Shown here: piece after piece, positions 35,309 to 44,813 of the stretch
Layout of the letters: each line of letters opens with the position of its first letter
Numbering within the stretch: the stretch's first letter is position 1
Assembly (NCBI RefSeq): GCF_014651875.1
Contig: NZ_BMXS01000004.1
Span: 213,586-277,585 of the forward strand
Source: Litchfieldella qijiaojingensis
GTDB lineage: Bacteria; Pseudomonadota; Gammaproteobacteria; Pseudomonadales; Halomonadaceae
Direction of reading: 5' to 3'
Length of the DNA: 64,000 bases
Translations under genes and position numbers: made by a program
Notes under the pieces: generated by a model
Told to the model about the DNA's origin: nothing
What the model saw: the letters and a program-made list of their open reading frames with translations, nothing else
Databases searched by the model: none

Positions 35309-37099
35309 TTAGGCGGGCGTCGTACCTTCCTCTTCCAGCCACTCGGCCAGACTCTCGACGCTCATGGGGGCGGCGAAGTGATTGCCCTGGGCCACGAGGA
35401 TGCCTTCGGCGAGCAGAGCCTCGGCGGTGGGTTGGTTCTCCACACCGACCACCACGCATTTCACACCGAGGTTTGCCAGTAAGCGGTGGATGCCGCCGAT
35501 CAGCAGCCGGCTGCGTTCCTGTCTGGCGACGCTTGCTACCAGCGCTCCGGAGAGCTTGGCCTGGTGGATGGGCAGCCGCGAGAGATACGCGAAGTTGACC
35601 TGGCTGTCGCCCAGTTCGTCGATCGCCAGCTTGACGCCTAGACGTTGCAAGCGTCGCAGCAGGTGGTGGGGCTCGTCGGGTGCGCTGGCAAGGCTGTCGC
35701 AGGTGATTTCCAGGGTCAGCCAGGAGGCGTCCTCGGTATAGGCGCGCAGGAAGTGGTCCAGCGGCTGGCGGTCGAGGGTATTACTCCCTAGCAGGTGCTG
35801 GTCGACGATATTGACGGCGACAGACAACTTGGCCAGTGCCGATCCGCTCGCTTGCCATCGTTGATGTTGACGGATCACCTGGCCGATCACCCAGCGGTCG
35901 AGGCGCACCGCCAGGCCCAGACTTCTCGCCAATGGCAGGAATTGGCGTGGCAGCAGCGGATCCTGCCCCGGCGAGTGCCAGCGCACCAGGGCTTCCAGGC
36001 CCACCGGGTGGCCAGTCCCGAGATCGATCTGCGGTTGGTAGAGCAGCTTGAAATGCCGACTGGGGGCGTCCAGGGCCTCGCGCAGGGCGATCTCGCGTTG
36101 CAGTTGCACCTGCATGTCGCGGCTCAGTGCCTTGTCGGCGAAGGCGAAACGGCCATGTCCGGAGCGTTTGGCGGCATACATGGCGGTATCGGCGTGGCGT
36201 AACAGTTCCTCGGCATCCTCGCTGTCCTGGGGGTAGAGGGCAATGCCGATACTGGCCGAGATCGTCAGGTGTCGTCCGGCGACCCAGAACGGCGGTTCGA
36301 GTGCTTCGAGCAGGCGTAGCGCGACGTTCTGTGCCGACACCTCGCTGACATCATGTTCGAGCAGAGCGACGAATTCGTCACCACCGAAACGGGCCAGTGT
36401 GTCGTTCTCGCGCAACATCCGCGCCAGACGTCTGCCGGCCTGCTTGAGCAACTGGTCGCCGGCGGCGTGGCCGAGCGAGTCATTGATGCGCTTGAAGCAG
36501 TCCAGGTCGATGAACAGCAGCGCCAGGGTGTGGTCGCGACGTTCGGCATGACGCATGGCATGCTCGAGGCGGTCGTTGAGCAACAAGCGGTTGGCGAGGC
36601 CGGTCAGCGGGTCGTAATGCGCCTTGAGGCGGAGCTGCGATTCGTTGGCCTTGAGGGCGGAGATATCGATGAAGGCGCGTACGTAGTGGCTTACCTGGCC
36701 GGTTTCGTCGTAGACAGCGTCGATGGCCAGCAGCTCTGGGTAATATTCGCCGTTCTTGCGTCGGCACAGCACCTCACCTTGCCAGTGGTGCTCGCGGGCG
36801 AGTTGCTGGCGCTGTTCGTGGTACTCGGGCTTCTGCTCATGGCTGTGGAAGACGTCGATGTCCCAACCGATCACCTCATTGCGATCGTAGCCGGTGATCA
36901 CGCTGAACGCCGGGTTGGCGATCAGCACGCGGTGGCGAGGATCGGTAATGATGATTCCCACTGGCCCGTGGTCGAAGGCAAGCTCGGCAAAGTCGCGACG
37001 GACGGCGTTTGCCGCGGCGAGCCGCAGATCCTGCTCCAGCAGGCCGTGGAACCTCGTGCCATGGCCAGCACCTGGGGGTTGGCCGGGATCATCGTTCAT
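35309..37099 (-). CDS. PAS-GGDEF protein with degenerate EAL domain
   Basis: The 596-residue cytoplasmic protein has a PAS domain (about 40-155), a GGDEF domain with RFGGDEFVAL and inhibitory-site REND five residues before it, and an EAL domain. In the EAL domain GLEALVRW, the Asn of VAVNIVDQ and AQGNHFAAP remain. However, DDFGTG has become DELGDS, the KID motif is KLS, and AEGVE has become VVGVE. From knowledge of RocR-type catalytic residues, at least the second Asp and one metal-binding Glu are lost. Diguanylate cyclase activity is likely, phosphodiesterase doubtful. ATG 37099 follows GGTGA. Confidence 0.88.
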   Translation of the reverse strand: MNDDPGQPPGAGHGTRFHGLLEQDLRLAAANAVRRDFAELAFDHGPVGIIITDPRHRVLIANPAFSVITGYDRNEVIGWDIDVFHSHEQKPEYHEQRQQLAREHHWQGEVLCRRKNGEYYPELLAIDAVYDETGQVSHYVRAFIDISALKANESQLRLKAHYDPLTGLANRLLLNDRLEHAMRHAERRDHTLALLFIDLDCFKRINDSLGHAAGDQLLKQAGRRLARMLRENDTLARFGGDEFVALLEHDVSEVSAQNVALRLLEALEPPFWVAGRHLTISASIGIALYPQDSEDAEELLRHADTAMYAAKRSGHGRFAFADKALSRDMQVQLQREIALREALDAPSRHFKLLYQPQIDLGTGHPVGLEALVRWHSPGQDPLLPRQFLPLARSLGLAVRLDRWVIGQVIRQHQRWQASGSALAKLSVAVNIVDQHLLGSNTLDRQPLDHFLRAYTEDASWLTLEITCDSLASAPDEPHHLLRRLQRLGVKLAIDELGDSQVNFAYLSRLPIHQAKLSGALVASVARQERSRLLIGGIHRLLANLGVKCVVVGVENQPTAEALLAEGILVAQGNHFAAPMSVESLAEWLEEEGTTPA

Positions 37100-37171
37100 A
37101 TGCTTGGTCACCACGAGACGTTGCCATTTTGAATTTTAACTATCGATGGGGTGGGCGCAGGCGTCAAACTC

Positions 37172-37193
37172 TGCGGTCGATAGTTCGACCGCA
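37172..37193. terminator. Hairpin between XRE and GGDEF-EAL genes
   Basis: TGCGGTCGA and TCGACCGCA form a perfect 9-bp stem around TAGT. It lies downstream of the XRE gene and upstream of the next minus-strand gene. No T-run follows, so it may be a weak terminator, an attenuator or an operator. Confidence 0.35.
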
Positions 37194-37234
37194 CAGGTCA
37201 GTTGCGAACAGGGCATTGCGAGGACTGTCCGCAC

Positions 37235-37705
37235 TCAAACGGTTGCCTTGATCAGCCTTGTCATTTTGGTGGGGTCCGGGCAGATACCGGTGTTGTCATA
37301 CATGTCGTAGACGGCCAGGATGAGATCGGCCTTCTTGACGGGTGGTTCGATCTTCAGGTCGAGCCGTTCCTGCGCGTCTTCCACCGCCTCGATGATCGAA
37401 CGCAATAGTTCTTCGTCCAGCTTTCTGGTATCGGATTGGCCGAGCTCCTTGACCAACATCGGGCCTTCCCCGGTCAGCAGCCAGTGCCCGTTCACTCCTA
37501 CTGCCTTGGCGATGGCGGCCAATGCTGTCCACTTGGGTTCGGAGCGACCGCTGAGATAGTTCTCCAGCGTGCGCCGAGGGATTCCCGTAAGCTTGGCTAG
37601 TGAATTGCCACTACCTGCCAAGTTAGTACATGTTCTAACTCTACCCCGCAGCATGTCATGGCCCGGCTTACGCCGAGTGGTAAGTGCCCCAATATTTTCT
37701 GTCAT
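37235..37705 (-). CDS. XRE-family phage-repressor-like regulator
   Basis: The 156-residue protein has a helix-turn-helix of the Cro/CI type (SGNSLAKLTGIPRRTLENYL, then SEPKWTALAAIAKAVGV) and the motif HWLLTGEGPM, often seen in prophage-derived regulators. The C-terminal half is helical and acidic without the LexA/CI peptidase residues, so self-cleavage is not expected. The start is uncertain: 37705 (MTENIG), 37750 or 37654 (MLRGRV) lack clear ribosome binding sites. AT-richer than its neighbours, which hints at acquisition. Target unknown. Confidence 0.7.
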   Translation of the reverse strand: MTENIGALTTRRKPGHDMLRGRVRTCTNLAGSGNSLAKLTGIPRRTLENYLSGRSEPKWTALAAIAKAVGVNGHWLLTGEGPMLVKELGQSDTRKLDEELLRSIIEAVEDAQERLDLKIEPPVKKADLILAVYDMYDNTGICPDPTKMTRLIKATV

Positions 37706-38073
37706 ATGTCGAATTTTTAATGGTTTGATTTGATTATGTTTTCCATGCACCTTGACATCATCGGTACCTGTCCGGCACGGGTGATGCTCATAATGGCTTG
37801 AAATATTTCGCCATTTTGGGCTATGTTGGCACCGTTCTTCATATCGGTTGCCATGTCGTCACACGCACCAGGGTGATGATCGCCAGTCTTTCGTGTGGTT
37901 ATTCATGACTCCTTCGGTAGTTGGCTCGTGCGTGAAACAGGGTGTTGTCAGATGGGGTGGAGGATAGCACTGCCTCGGAACTGAACAATGGCAAAGTCAT
38001 CAAGGAAAGGAAGAGTTAACAAGAAGAAACGATAAACGACATGGCTTGGCCGAGGTGATGCTGATTCTTTCAC
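37706..38073. other. Divergent intergenic region without a supported gene
   Basis: This 368-base region between the XRE regulator and the Cache-GGDEF gene is AT-richer than its surroundings. It contains a 45-codon minus-strand frame without ribosome binding site (37717-37854), not annotated, and an A-rich stretch near 37985-38040 that may be the promoter area of the plus-strand gene. No repeat element of the two dispersed families is seen. Confidence 0.5.
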
Positions 38074-40155
38074 ATGGCTGCGCCCGACTACGCGAAACCA
38101 GGGAAGACCGATACGAACGCCATGGGCAGGACCCTACACCACATACGATTCCATATCCTGCATTTCCGCACCCTGCATTCCCGCCTATGGTTGGGGATCG
38201 GGATGGGCTGGTTGGTATTGGCCATCGTGATCCTGTTGTTTGCCTTGCAGATCGGGAATCATCTGGCCAAGGATTCCAATGTCATTCATCTGGAATATGA
38301 AGCCGCCCTCATTGCCGACCGGATCGAGGATGACCTGACGTCCGGAATCCATACGCTTCAACACCTCGCTCACGACATGTATGCCGGGCAGCACTCGGAG
38401 GAAGTGGCCGCTGGGCTGCGCCGGGGAGGCCATCTCGATCATGTGTTCGGGCTATTCAAATCGCTGCTGGTCGTCTCCCCCGAAGGGCGGGTCGTGTTGG
38501 GTCTGCCACAGTCGAATGGCTGGGAAGGACGGGATGTTGGGGACCACGCGTACTTTTCCTCTATCAGGCAAGCAAACGGACCCCGGGTCAGCGAGCCATT
38601 CGTAGACGCGGTAACGGGCAAACCGGTAGTGATCGTTGGTGTGCCGCTGCTCGACGAGTCCGGCGGTTTCGCCGGCATGCTGGGTGGCGTGCTCAGCGTG
38701 ACCGACAGTGAGTTGTTCGCCGGTCTGTCTCGTATCCGCATCGGCGAGGGAGGCTTCGTTTCGCTGATGACGACCTCGGGACGCGTTCTTTCCCATCCGA
38801 ATGCCGATCTGGTCATGCAGCCGGTACCGGGGAAGGATTCTCACCCGGCGTTGAATCGGGCCCTGGCGGGGTGGGAAGGGGTGGCCGAAGGGTATCAGCT
38901 CGGCGGTGACTGGGAGAAGTATCTGGTCGATGGAGACTGGGCATTGCAGGCTTATCGCCAGGTCGGCTCGACCGACTGGGTGGTAGGGATCTATCTGCCC
39001 ATCCGTCAGATACAGCAGCCGATCATCTCCTTCCTCCGTCAGCTCTGGTGGGTGGGGCTGGTCACCGCGCTGGTGATACTGCCGCTGCTCTGGTGGCTGC
39101 TGCGGGAATTGTTGAGGCCACTGCGACACCTTGAACGTCAAATCGCCCGCGTCGGGCGGGGAGAAGCGTCGCGGGTGCAGTTGCGCACCGAGATGCGCGA
39201 GCTCCAGCAGGTTGCCGATGCCTTCAACGACCTCGAGGCACGGCGTGGCAAGGCCATGGCATTCCTGCAAGATCGCCAGGCGTTTCTCGATGCCGTGCTG
39301 GGTGCCTCGCCGGCGGCCATGTTCGTCAGCGACAGGGCGGGGCGGGTTACGTATATCAATCCCGCGGTGAGCGAACTTACTGGTTATGACCTGGCGATTT
39401 ACCGCGACAGCGACTGGCGTTCGCATATCCATGAGAAGGATCGTCAGGACGCCATCGATCTTTGGTTCGATGCCATGGCAACGGGGCGCGACTTTCAGCG
39501 CCAGTTGCGCTATTACCGCTCGGATGGCGAGGTTCTGTGGCTGGAAGTGCATACCCGTCAGGTAGTCTCCAACGGCCAATCGATCGGCTTCGTCGGCAAC
39601 GTCAAGGACATTACCCAACGTCACGAGCGTGAAGCCCTGCAGCGTTGGGAGGCGGAACACGACCCCTTGACTGGGTTGCTCAACCGCCGTGGCTTCGAGC
39701 GGCGCCTGGAAGAGGCCATGGTCGAATGGCAGAAGACGGGGACGCCGTCGGCGCTGATCCTGTTCGACCTGGACCATTTCAAGCCCATCAACGACGAAGG
39801 CGGTCATGCATTGGGCGATGAAATGCTGCGGCGTATTGCGCAGGTCGTGGCGTGGGAGGTGCGGCGCAGCGATCACGTGGCCCGCCAGGGAGGCGACGAG
39901 TTCGCGGTGTTGATGCCGAGCTGCACCCTTACGCACGCCAAGCGCATCGCCGAGACTCTGCGCAAGGAGGTGCGAGAGATTTGCGTCACGCATGCCGGCA
40001 AGGAATACCGGGTCACGTTGAGCATCGGAGTCGCCGCCTTCGACGATGGCGACCACGCCATCGAAGCCATCGTCGCGCGTGCCGATGCCGCCTGCTACCA
40101 GGCCAAGTCGCAAGGCCGTGATGGTGTCATCCTGGAGGTGGACGGGAGCCGATAG
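38074..40155 (+). CDS. Cache-PAS diguanylate cyclase
   Basis: The 693-residue sensor has two membrane helices (about 40-65 and 320-342) around a periplasmic double-Cache domain, an adjacent HAMP-like stretch (PLRHLERQIARVGRGEAS), a PAS domain (about 410-520) and a C-terminal GGDEF domain. The active site is RQGGDEFAVL near residue 607, and RRSD five residues before it is the product-inhibition site. It should make c-di-GMP in response to a small periplasmic ligand, unknown. The start could also be ATG 38122; neither has a clear ribosome binding site. Confidence 0.9.
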   Translation: MAAPDYAKPGKTDTNAMGRTLHHIRFHILHFRTLHSRLWLGIGMGWLVLAIVILLFALQIGNHLAKDSNVIHLEYEAALIADRIEDDLTSGIHTLQHLAHDMYAGQHSEEVAAGLRRGGHLDHVFGLFKSLLVVSPEGRVVLGLPQSNGWEGRDVGDHAYFSSIRQANGPRVSEPFVDAVTGKPVVIVGVPLLDESGGFAGMLGGVLSVTDSELFAGLSRIRIGEGGFVSLMTTSGRVLSHPNADLVMQPVPGKDSHPALNRALAGWEGVAEGYQLGGDWEKYLVDGDWALQAYRQVGSTDWVVGIYLPIRQIQQPIISFLRQLWWVGLVTALVILPLLWWLLRELLRPLRHLERQIARVGRGEASRVQLRTEMRELQQVADAFNDLEARRGKAMAFLQDRQAFLDAVLGASPAAMFVSDRAGRVTYINPAVSELTGYDLAIYRDSDWRSHIHEKDRQDAIDLWFDAMATGRDFQRQLRYYRSDGEVLWLEVHTRQVVSNGQSIGFVGNVKDITQRHEREALQRWEAEHDPLTGLLNRRGFERRLEEAMVEWQKTGTPSALILFDLDHFKPINDEGGHALGDEMLRRIAQVVAWEVRRSDHVARQGGDEFAVLMPSCTLTHAKRIAETLRKEVREICVTHAGKEYRVTLSIGVAAFDDGDHAIEAIVARADAACYQAKSQGRDGVILEVDGSR

Positions 40156-40205
40156 ATCGAGCCGATGGTGCCGCTGCCCAAGGCCGGTGGTGCCTCGGTC
40201 ACGTG

Positions 40206-40661
40206 CTATGGCTGGCACCAGGCCTGCCCACCGGCTCCGGGTTCATAAGGTTGGGCGTGGCCTGCCGCGATGAGCAAGTCGCCGAGATCCCTCCCATCGA
40301 GTTTGACATCGGCGATCAAGCGGAAGAAGCTGCCGCGCTCGATATTGTGCAGCACGATGGTATCTGCCTCACGCAGTTGTTCCTCGACGAACGCCTTGGC
40401 CTTGCGAGCCCGTTCCCGTTCCGCTTCCTTGGCGGCGTCGGTGTCGCAGCGTGAACGCAATTCGGGAGTGTTGATGCCTTGGATGCGCACCGGCATGTTG
40501 TTGCCGATGATGGGCGGCCATTCAACGATGTTGACGTAGAAGGTATCGCCATCATAGACGCCGGTGATCTCGTTCACGAAGATGGGGCCGTAAGGCTGCG
40601 CCATGGCGGGAGCGGACAGCAGGAGAGTCAGGTGAAAGACGAGGAAAGCATGAGGCATCAT
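40206..40661 (-). CDS. Secreted staphylococcal-nuclease-like protein
   Basis: The 151-residue protein has a signal peptide (MMPHAFLVFHLTLLLSAPAM, cleavage after AQ near 22) and an SNase-type OB fold with VYDGDTFYVNI, MPVRIQGINTPEL, FVEEQLREADTIVL and GRDLGDLLIAAGHAQPYEPG. The Asp and Arg of DGDT and RIQGINTPE fit the metal site and one catalytic Arg of micrococcal nuclease; the second Arg and Glu positions are less clear, so activity is not certain. ATG 40661 follows CGAGGCC. Confidence 0.82.
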   Translation of the reverse strand: MMPHAFLVFHLTLLLSAPAMAQPYGPIFVNEITGVYDGDTFYVNIVEWPPIIGNNMPVRIQGINTPELRSRCDTDAAKEAERERARKAKAFVEEQLREADTIVLHNIERGSFFRLIADVKLDGRDLGDLLIAAGHAQPYEPGAGGQAWCQP

Positions 40662-40762
40662 GGCAGGGCCTCGTTTTCGGCGTGTGTCATTCAAGCATGG
40701 CAAAATACCCTAAGAGTGGCGCAGAAAGTACGAGATGCTCGCCGATTTTTGTGGTGGCAGGA

Positions 40763-41044
40763 GCGCGAGTAGACCGACTCGTGAGAGCGCAACATACCCT
40801 TGAGGGCGAGCACGTTGGAGCCGGTGCCGTTGAGCATCAGGAAGGTCTCGGCACTGGGGCCGAAGACCTCCTTGAACAGCCCCCTGACCCGCTCGCTGAA
40901 AGGGTCGTTGCCGTAGCCGAGATGGTGGCCCTGGTTGGCCGCCTGGAGCGCTTCCATCACTCGCGGATGCACGCCGGAGGCGTTGTCGCTGGCAAAGATC
41001 CGTTTCGGTTTGGCCAGCGTGACGTTCATGGATGTCATGGTCAT
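40763..41044 (-). pseudogene. ltaE: Truncated low-specificity threonine aldolase
   Basis: The first 94 codons match the N terminus of a PLP-dependent threonine aldolase: IFASDNASGVHPRVMEAL, HHLGYGNDPFSERV, LNGTGSNVLALKGML, SHESV. After that the homology stops abruptly and the frame runs on in unrelated sequence to 40691. Over 200 residues, including the PLP lysine, are missing. A full enzyme would interconvert threonine with glycine and acetaldehyde, which fits its place right after soxG (7 bases), since sarcosine oxidation yields glycine. It begins with a GAGGG ribosome binding site, so loss looks recent. Confidence 0.85.
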
Positions 41045-41051
41045 CCGGCCC

Positions 41052-41618
41052 TCAAAGACCTGCCGCGCTGTCGTCGAGCCACTGCCAGAGGCATAGCGCA
41101 ACGCTGCGGAAGGTGTAGAGATCGAAGCGATCCGGGCCGGTGGCATGTAACAGCACCTGGACCTCGCGGAAAGCGGTCGGGGCACTGCTCCCCACCGGCC
41201 AGGCCGAGGGAGATAGGTCAAGCCCGATGCCGCTTTGCAGCAACTCGCGGGCGCCGTTGCCCTCTAGGATCAGGCGGCACCAGGCGTGGCTCACGTCGGT
41301 GACCATGACGTCCTCCGGCAGGCCAGCGAGAGCCGCGGCCAGCTCCTGCGGCGATTCATGTTCCGTGACCACCATCCTGCGGGTGGGGCCGGTCCACAGC
41401 AGGGCGCGCTGGGTGCCCAACGAGGCAAGGGTACTGTCCTCCACACCCTGCACGGACAGCATGGCGCTCGGCTGCGAGGCGGCGATGCTCACGCGTGGAT
41501 GAACGCTTGTCTCGATGCCGGCCAGCGCGGAGTGGCGTTGCCGGTCTGCCGTCGCTTGGACGGCTCGTGCTCGTGTCGTGATGCCTTCAGCCACGTAGAC
41601 GCTCTCCTTTGGGGTCAT
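41052..41618 (-). CDS. soxG: Sarcosine oxidase gamma subunit
   Basis: The gamma subunit is a structural partner in the heterotetrameric enzyme with an aminomethyltransferase-like fold. The 188-residue product contains VTDVSHAWCRLILEGNGARE, LLQSGIGLDLSPSAWPVGSS and FDLYTFRSVALCLWQWL, typical of SoxG. It overlaps the end of soxA by 32 bases. The preceding region TPKESVYVAEG is the N terminus. Identification is helped by position as the last intact sox gene. Confidence 0.9.
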   Translation of the reverse strand: MTPKESVYVAEGITTRARAVQATADRQRHSALAGIETSVHPRVSIAASQPSAMLSVQGVEDSTLASLGTQRALLWTGPTRRMVVTEHESPQELAAALAGLPEDVMVTDVSHAWCRLILEGNGARELLQSGIGLDLSPSAWPVGSSAPTAFREVQVLLHATGPDRFDLYTFRSVALCLWQWLDDSAAGL

Positions 41619-44538
41619 GGAACACTGGCCGTGTCACGGTAACCTCGGCCTGTTCGCCGGTCAGCGGCGATACGGCATAGAGGCTGCCACCCTCGGCCTC
41701 CACCTCGGCCAGGCCCAGGGCGATGGGGCAGTCGAGGACTGGACTGAAGCCCGGCGAGGTGATGCGGCCGAGACTGTCCTGTGGAGTGCCGGTCCAGCGC
41801 TCGGCGACGAGTTGGGCACTGGCGGGGATCGGCGTCTCGCCATCGGCGGAGACGAAGCCGACCAAGCGGGGGCGACCTTCCTCGGTGAGGGCCGGGCGCT
41901 GCAAGGAGCGACGGCCGATGAAGTCGTCGTCGCCGCGGATCATGCCGCCAAGCCCGATGTCGTGGGGTGTGACTCGACCATCGATGTCGGTGCCGATGAT
42001 CAGGTGGCCCTTCTCGATACGCAGGTAGTCCATCGCTTCCAGCCCATAGGGCATGATGCCGAATGGCTCGCCCGCCTCGAGCAGAGCCTCCCACAGTGTC
42101 AGTCCATGGTCGGCGGGTACGGCGATCTCGTAGGCGAGCTCGCCGGAGAAGCTGATGCGGAACAGGCGCGTGGTAACTCCCTGGAAACAGACCTCGCGGT
42201 AGCCGAGGAAGGGCAATGCCTGGTTGCTGACATCCTCCTCCGGCATCAGTCGCGCCAGTACCTCGCGGCTGGCGGGGCCGGCCAGTGCCACCACCGCCCA
42301 CTGTTCGGTGACCGGTTCGATATGCACGGATAGCTCCGGCCACACCATCTGTTGGTGGAATTCCATGTGCGATAGCACGGCGCCGGCATTGACCGTCGTG
42401 GTCGAGATCAGGTAGCGGTTGTCGGCAAGCTTCACCACGGTACCGTCGTCGAAGACGAAACCGTCCTCGCGCAGCATCACGCCGTAGCGCGCCTTGTGCA
42501 GGCCCACGTTGCCGCAGCGGTTGATGTAGAGGCGGTTGAGGAATTCCGCAGCATCACGTCCCTGGACCTCGATCTTGCCGAGGGTCGAGACATCGGCGAT
42601 GCCCACCTTATCGCGCACGTTGGCGGCTTCCTTGCGGGCGGCTTCCGTCAGCGTCTCGCCATGGCCCGGGCGGCGATAGTACTGCGGCCGCAGCCACAGC
42701 CCGGAGGGCATGAATACGGCGCCGTTGCGCACGTGCCAGTCGTGTATCGGCGAGCGGCGCAAGACGTCGAGGCGACGATCGCTCTCGCGGCCGGCCAGGG
42801 CGCCCAGCGAAACCGGGGTGAACGGTGGGCGGAAAGTGGTGGTGCCCACCTCGTCGATCCGCTTGCCCAAGCGCTCGGCGACGATGCGCATGCCGTTGAT
42901 GTTGCTGGTTCGGCCCTGATCGGTGCCCATGCCCAGGGTGGTGTAGCGCTTGACGTGCTCGATGGAGCGGTAACCCTCGCGCAGGGCCAGCTCCAGGTCG
43001 CGCACCGTGACATCGTCCTGCAGATCGACGAACTTCTTGCCGCGGCCGCCGCGCACCTCGCACACTGGCGCGGCGCTCGGAGACAACTCGCCCCCCCTGT
43101 GCTGGACCTCCGGCAGCGCGACCGGAGTTGCCGCTTCGCAGCCCAGCGCCTCGGCAGCCGCCTCGCCGGCAGCGATCCCCTGGGCGAGGATATTTACCAG
43201 CGATTGGGCGCCATTGCAGGCACCGGTGGCATGGATGCCTGGCACTGGTTCGCTGCAAGTGGGGATGAAGGCGCCCCAGGCTGCGTCATAGGCCAGCGTG
43301 TCCTTGCCGCCGTGGGCCAGCAGGTGAATGGTGGGCGTCCAGCCACCCGAGACACATAGCAGGTCGCAGGCAATCCGCCGGCGTTTGCTGCCGACTTCGA
43401 TTTCCACGGCCTTGACGTGTTGGCTGCCCTGTACCCCGACCACTTCGGCCTGGGTCAGGATTTCCACATCATCGAGCCCGGCCACGCTCGGTGCCCGCTC
43501 GCGAAGATCGACGATCGCCGCGACCTCGGCACCTGCCTCCCTGAGGCAGCGGGCGGTCTCGTAGGCGCTGTCGTTGTTGGTGAAGATCGCCGCCCGGCGC
43601 CCCGGCACCACACCGTAGCAGCGGATGTATCGCCGTATGGCGCCGGCCAGCATCACGCCGGGGCGATCGTTGTCGGAGAACACCATCGGCCGTTCGATGG
43701 CGCCGGTGGCCATCACCGCCCGACGTGCATGCACAGAATGCAGGACCTGACCTTGCTCGGTGTGCTGTACCAGGCCGAACTTGCCGTGACGGTAGCGGCC
43801 GAACACCGTGGTGCGAGGCAGCACAGTCACGGTTTCCAGGGCCTCCAGCTCGGCCAGGGTTTGCTGCACCCACTGCTTGGCGGTCTGTCCGGCAATATGC
43901 ACGGACTCTTCCAGCAGCATGCCGCCCAGCTCGCGACGTTCGTCGACCAGAATCACCCGGGCGCTACGGCGGGCCGCTGAGGTGGCAGCCATCAGCCCGG
44001 CGGGGCCGGCACCCACCACCAGCAGATCGCAATACTGGTGACGCTTGTCGTAGCGCGCCTCGTCACGGACGGTCGGTGCCTTACCTAGCCCGGCGGCCTT
44101 GCGAATCACTTTTTCATAGTGCCGCCAAGCCCAGGATGGCTGCATAAAGGTCTTGTAGTAAAAGCCCGCGGTCAGCATGGGCGAGGCCAACTGGACTGCC
44201 GCGCCCAGGTCCCACTTCAGCGAAGGCCAACAGTTCTGGCTGCGTGCCTCGAGTCCGTCGAACAGCGGGATCTCGGTCGCGCGCAGATTAGGTTGGTGAG
44301 CCCCCTCGCGGCCGAGCTCGACCAGCGCATTGGGCTCTTCGACACCGGCACTGAGAATGCCCCGTGGCCGGTGATACTTGAAGCTGCGGCCGACCAGGTG
44401 CACGCCATTGGCGAGCAGTGCCGAGGCCAGCGTGTCGCCCTCGTAGCCTTGGTAGGTCTTGCCATTGAATCGAAAGGACAGCGCTCGGCGGCGATCGATC
44501 TGCAGGCCGTCCCATGCAATGCGATTTGGCTGTGTCAC
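41587..44538 (-). CDS. soxA: Sarcosine oxidase alpha subunit
   Basis: SoxA (983 residues) binds NAD and channels the iminium product to tetrahydrofolate. An N-terminal ferredoxin-like fold (FRFNGKTYQGYEGDTLASAL) is followed by a Rossmann motif near residue 170 (LLVVGAGPAGLMAATSAARR) and a C-terminal GcvT-like aminomethyltransferase domain (from about 600: VGIADVSTLGKIEVQGRDAA, GEPFGIMPYGLEAMDYLRIE). Its start overlaps the soxD stop by four bases. The product of the complex is glycine and methylene-tetrahydrofolate or formaldehyde. Confidence 0.96.
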   Translation of the reverse strand: MTQPNRIAWDGLQIDRRRALSFRFNGKTYQGYEGDTLASALLANGVHLVGRSFKYHRPRGILSAGVEEPNALVELGREGAHQPNLRATEIPLFDGLEARSQNCWPSLKWDLGAAVQLASPMLTAGFYYKTFMQPSWAWRHYEKVIRKAAGLGKAPTVRDEARYDKRHQYCDLLVVGAGPAGLMAATSAARRSARVILVDERRELGGMLLEESVHIAGQTAKQWVQQTLAELEALETVTVLPRTTVFGRYRHGKFGLVQHTEQGQVLHSVHARRAVMATGAIERPMVFSDNDRPGVMLAGAIRRYIRCYGVVPGRRAAIFTNNDSAYETARCLREAGAEVAAIVDLRERAPSVAGLDDVEILTQAEVVGVQGSQHVKAVEIEVGSKRRRIACDLLCVSGGWTPTIHLLAHGGKDTLAYDAAWGAFIPTCSEPVPGIHATGACNGAQSLVNILAQGIAAGEAAAEALGCEAATPVALPEVQHRGGELSPSAAPVCEVRGGRGKKFVDLQDDVTVRDLELALREGYRSIEHVKRYTTLGMGTDQGRTSNINGMRIVAERLGKRIDEVGTTTFRPPFTPVSLGALAGRESDRRLDVLRRSPIHDWHVRNGAVFMPSGLWLRPQYYRRPGHGETLTEAARKEAANVRDKVGIADVSTLGKIEVQGRDAAEFLNRLYINRCGNVGLHKARYGVMLREDGFVFDDGTVVKLADNRYLISTTTVNAGAVLSHMEFHQQMVWPELSVHIEPVTEQWAVVALAGPASREVLARLMPEEDVSNQALPFLGYREVCFQGVTTRLFRISFSGELAYEIAVPADHGLTLWEALLEAGEPFGIMPYGLEAMDYLRIEKGHLIIGTDIDGRVTPHDIGLGGMIRGDDDFIGRRSLQRPALTEEGRPRLVGFVSADGETPIPASAQLVAERWTGTPQDSLGRITSPGFSPVLDCPIALGLAEVEAEGGSLYAVSPLTGEQAEVTVTRPVFHDPKGERLRG

Positions 44539-44813
44539 GCTTTTTCCCCCCCTTCCATCCCATGGCCACCCATCGAGACGATGTCATGGGTCACGGTGTC
44601 GCGGACGACCTTCAGCCACTGACGGCAGCCGAAGCTGTGCTGCCAGTATTCGATATGCTCGCCTGCCGGGTTCCCACGCCGATACAGAAAGGCTTCCCAC
44701 TCGGTATCGGAAACGGTAGCGGGATTGGCGGGGCGCGCCTGGTTGGCATCACCGCCATAGGTGAACTCGGTATAATTCCGCTCACCGCAGTATGGGCAGG
44801 GGATACGCAGCAT
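44535..44813 (-). CDS. soxD: Sarcosine oxidase delta subunit
   Basis: SoxD is a small zinc-binding subunit (92 residues). It begins MLRIPCPYCGERNYTEF and contains YRRGNPAGEHIEYWQHS and GCRQWLKVVRD; the cysteines of CPYC plus His and Cys of HSFGC fit the zinc site. The ATG at 44811-44813 was chosen because family members start at MLRIPCP; a longer frame upstream runs through soxB in another phase. It ends within soxA (ATGA). Confidence 0.94.
   Translation of the reverse strand: MLRIPCPYCGERNYTEFTYGGDANQARPANPATVSDTEWEAFLYRRGNPAGEHIEYWQHSFGCRQWLKVVRDTVTHDIVSMGGHGMEGGEKA

Noticed and set aside
37235..37705. XRE regulator as part of a prophage
   Set aside because: The protein is repressor-like, but no other phage genes flank it.
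37717..37854. 45-codon minus-strand frame upstream of the XRE regulator (begins MATDMKNGANIAQNG)
   Set aside because: No ribosome binding site and no family; could be a small gene but the evidence is too thin.
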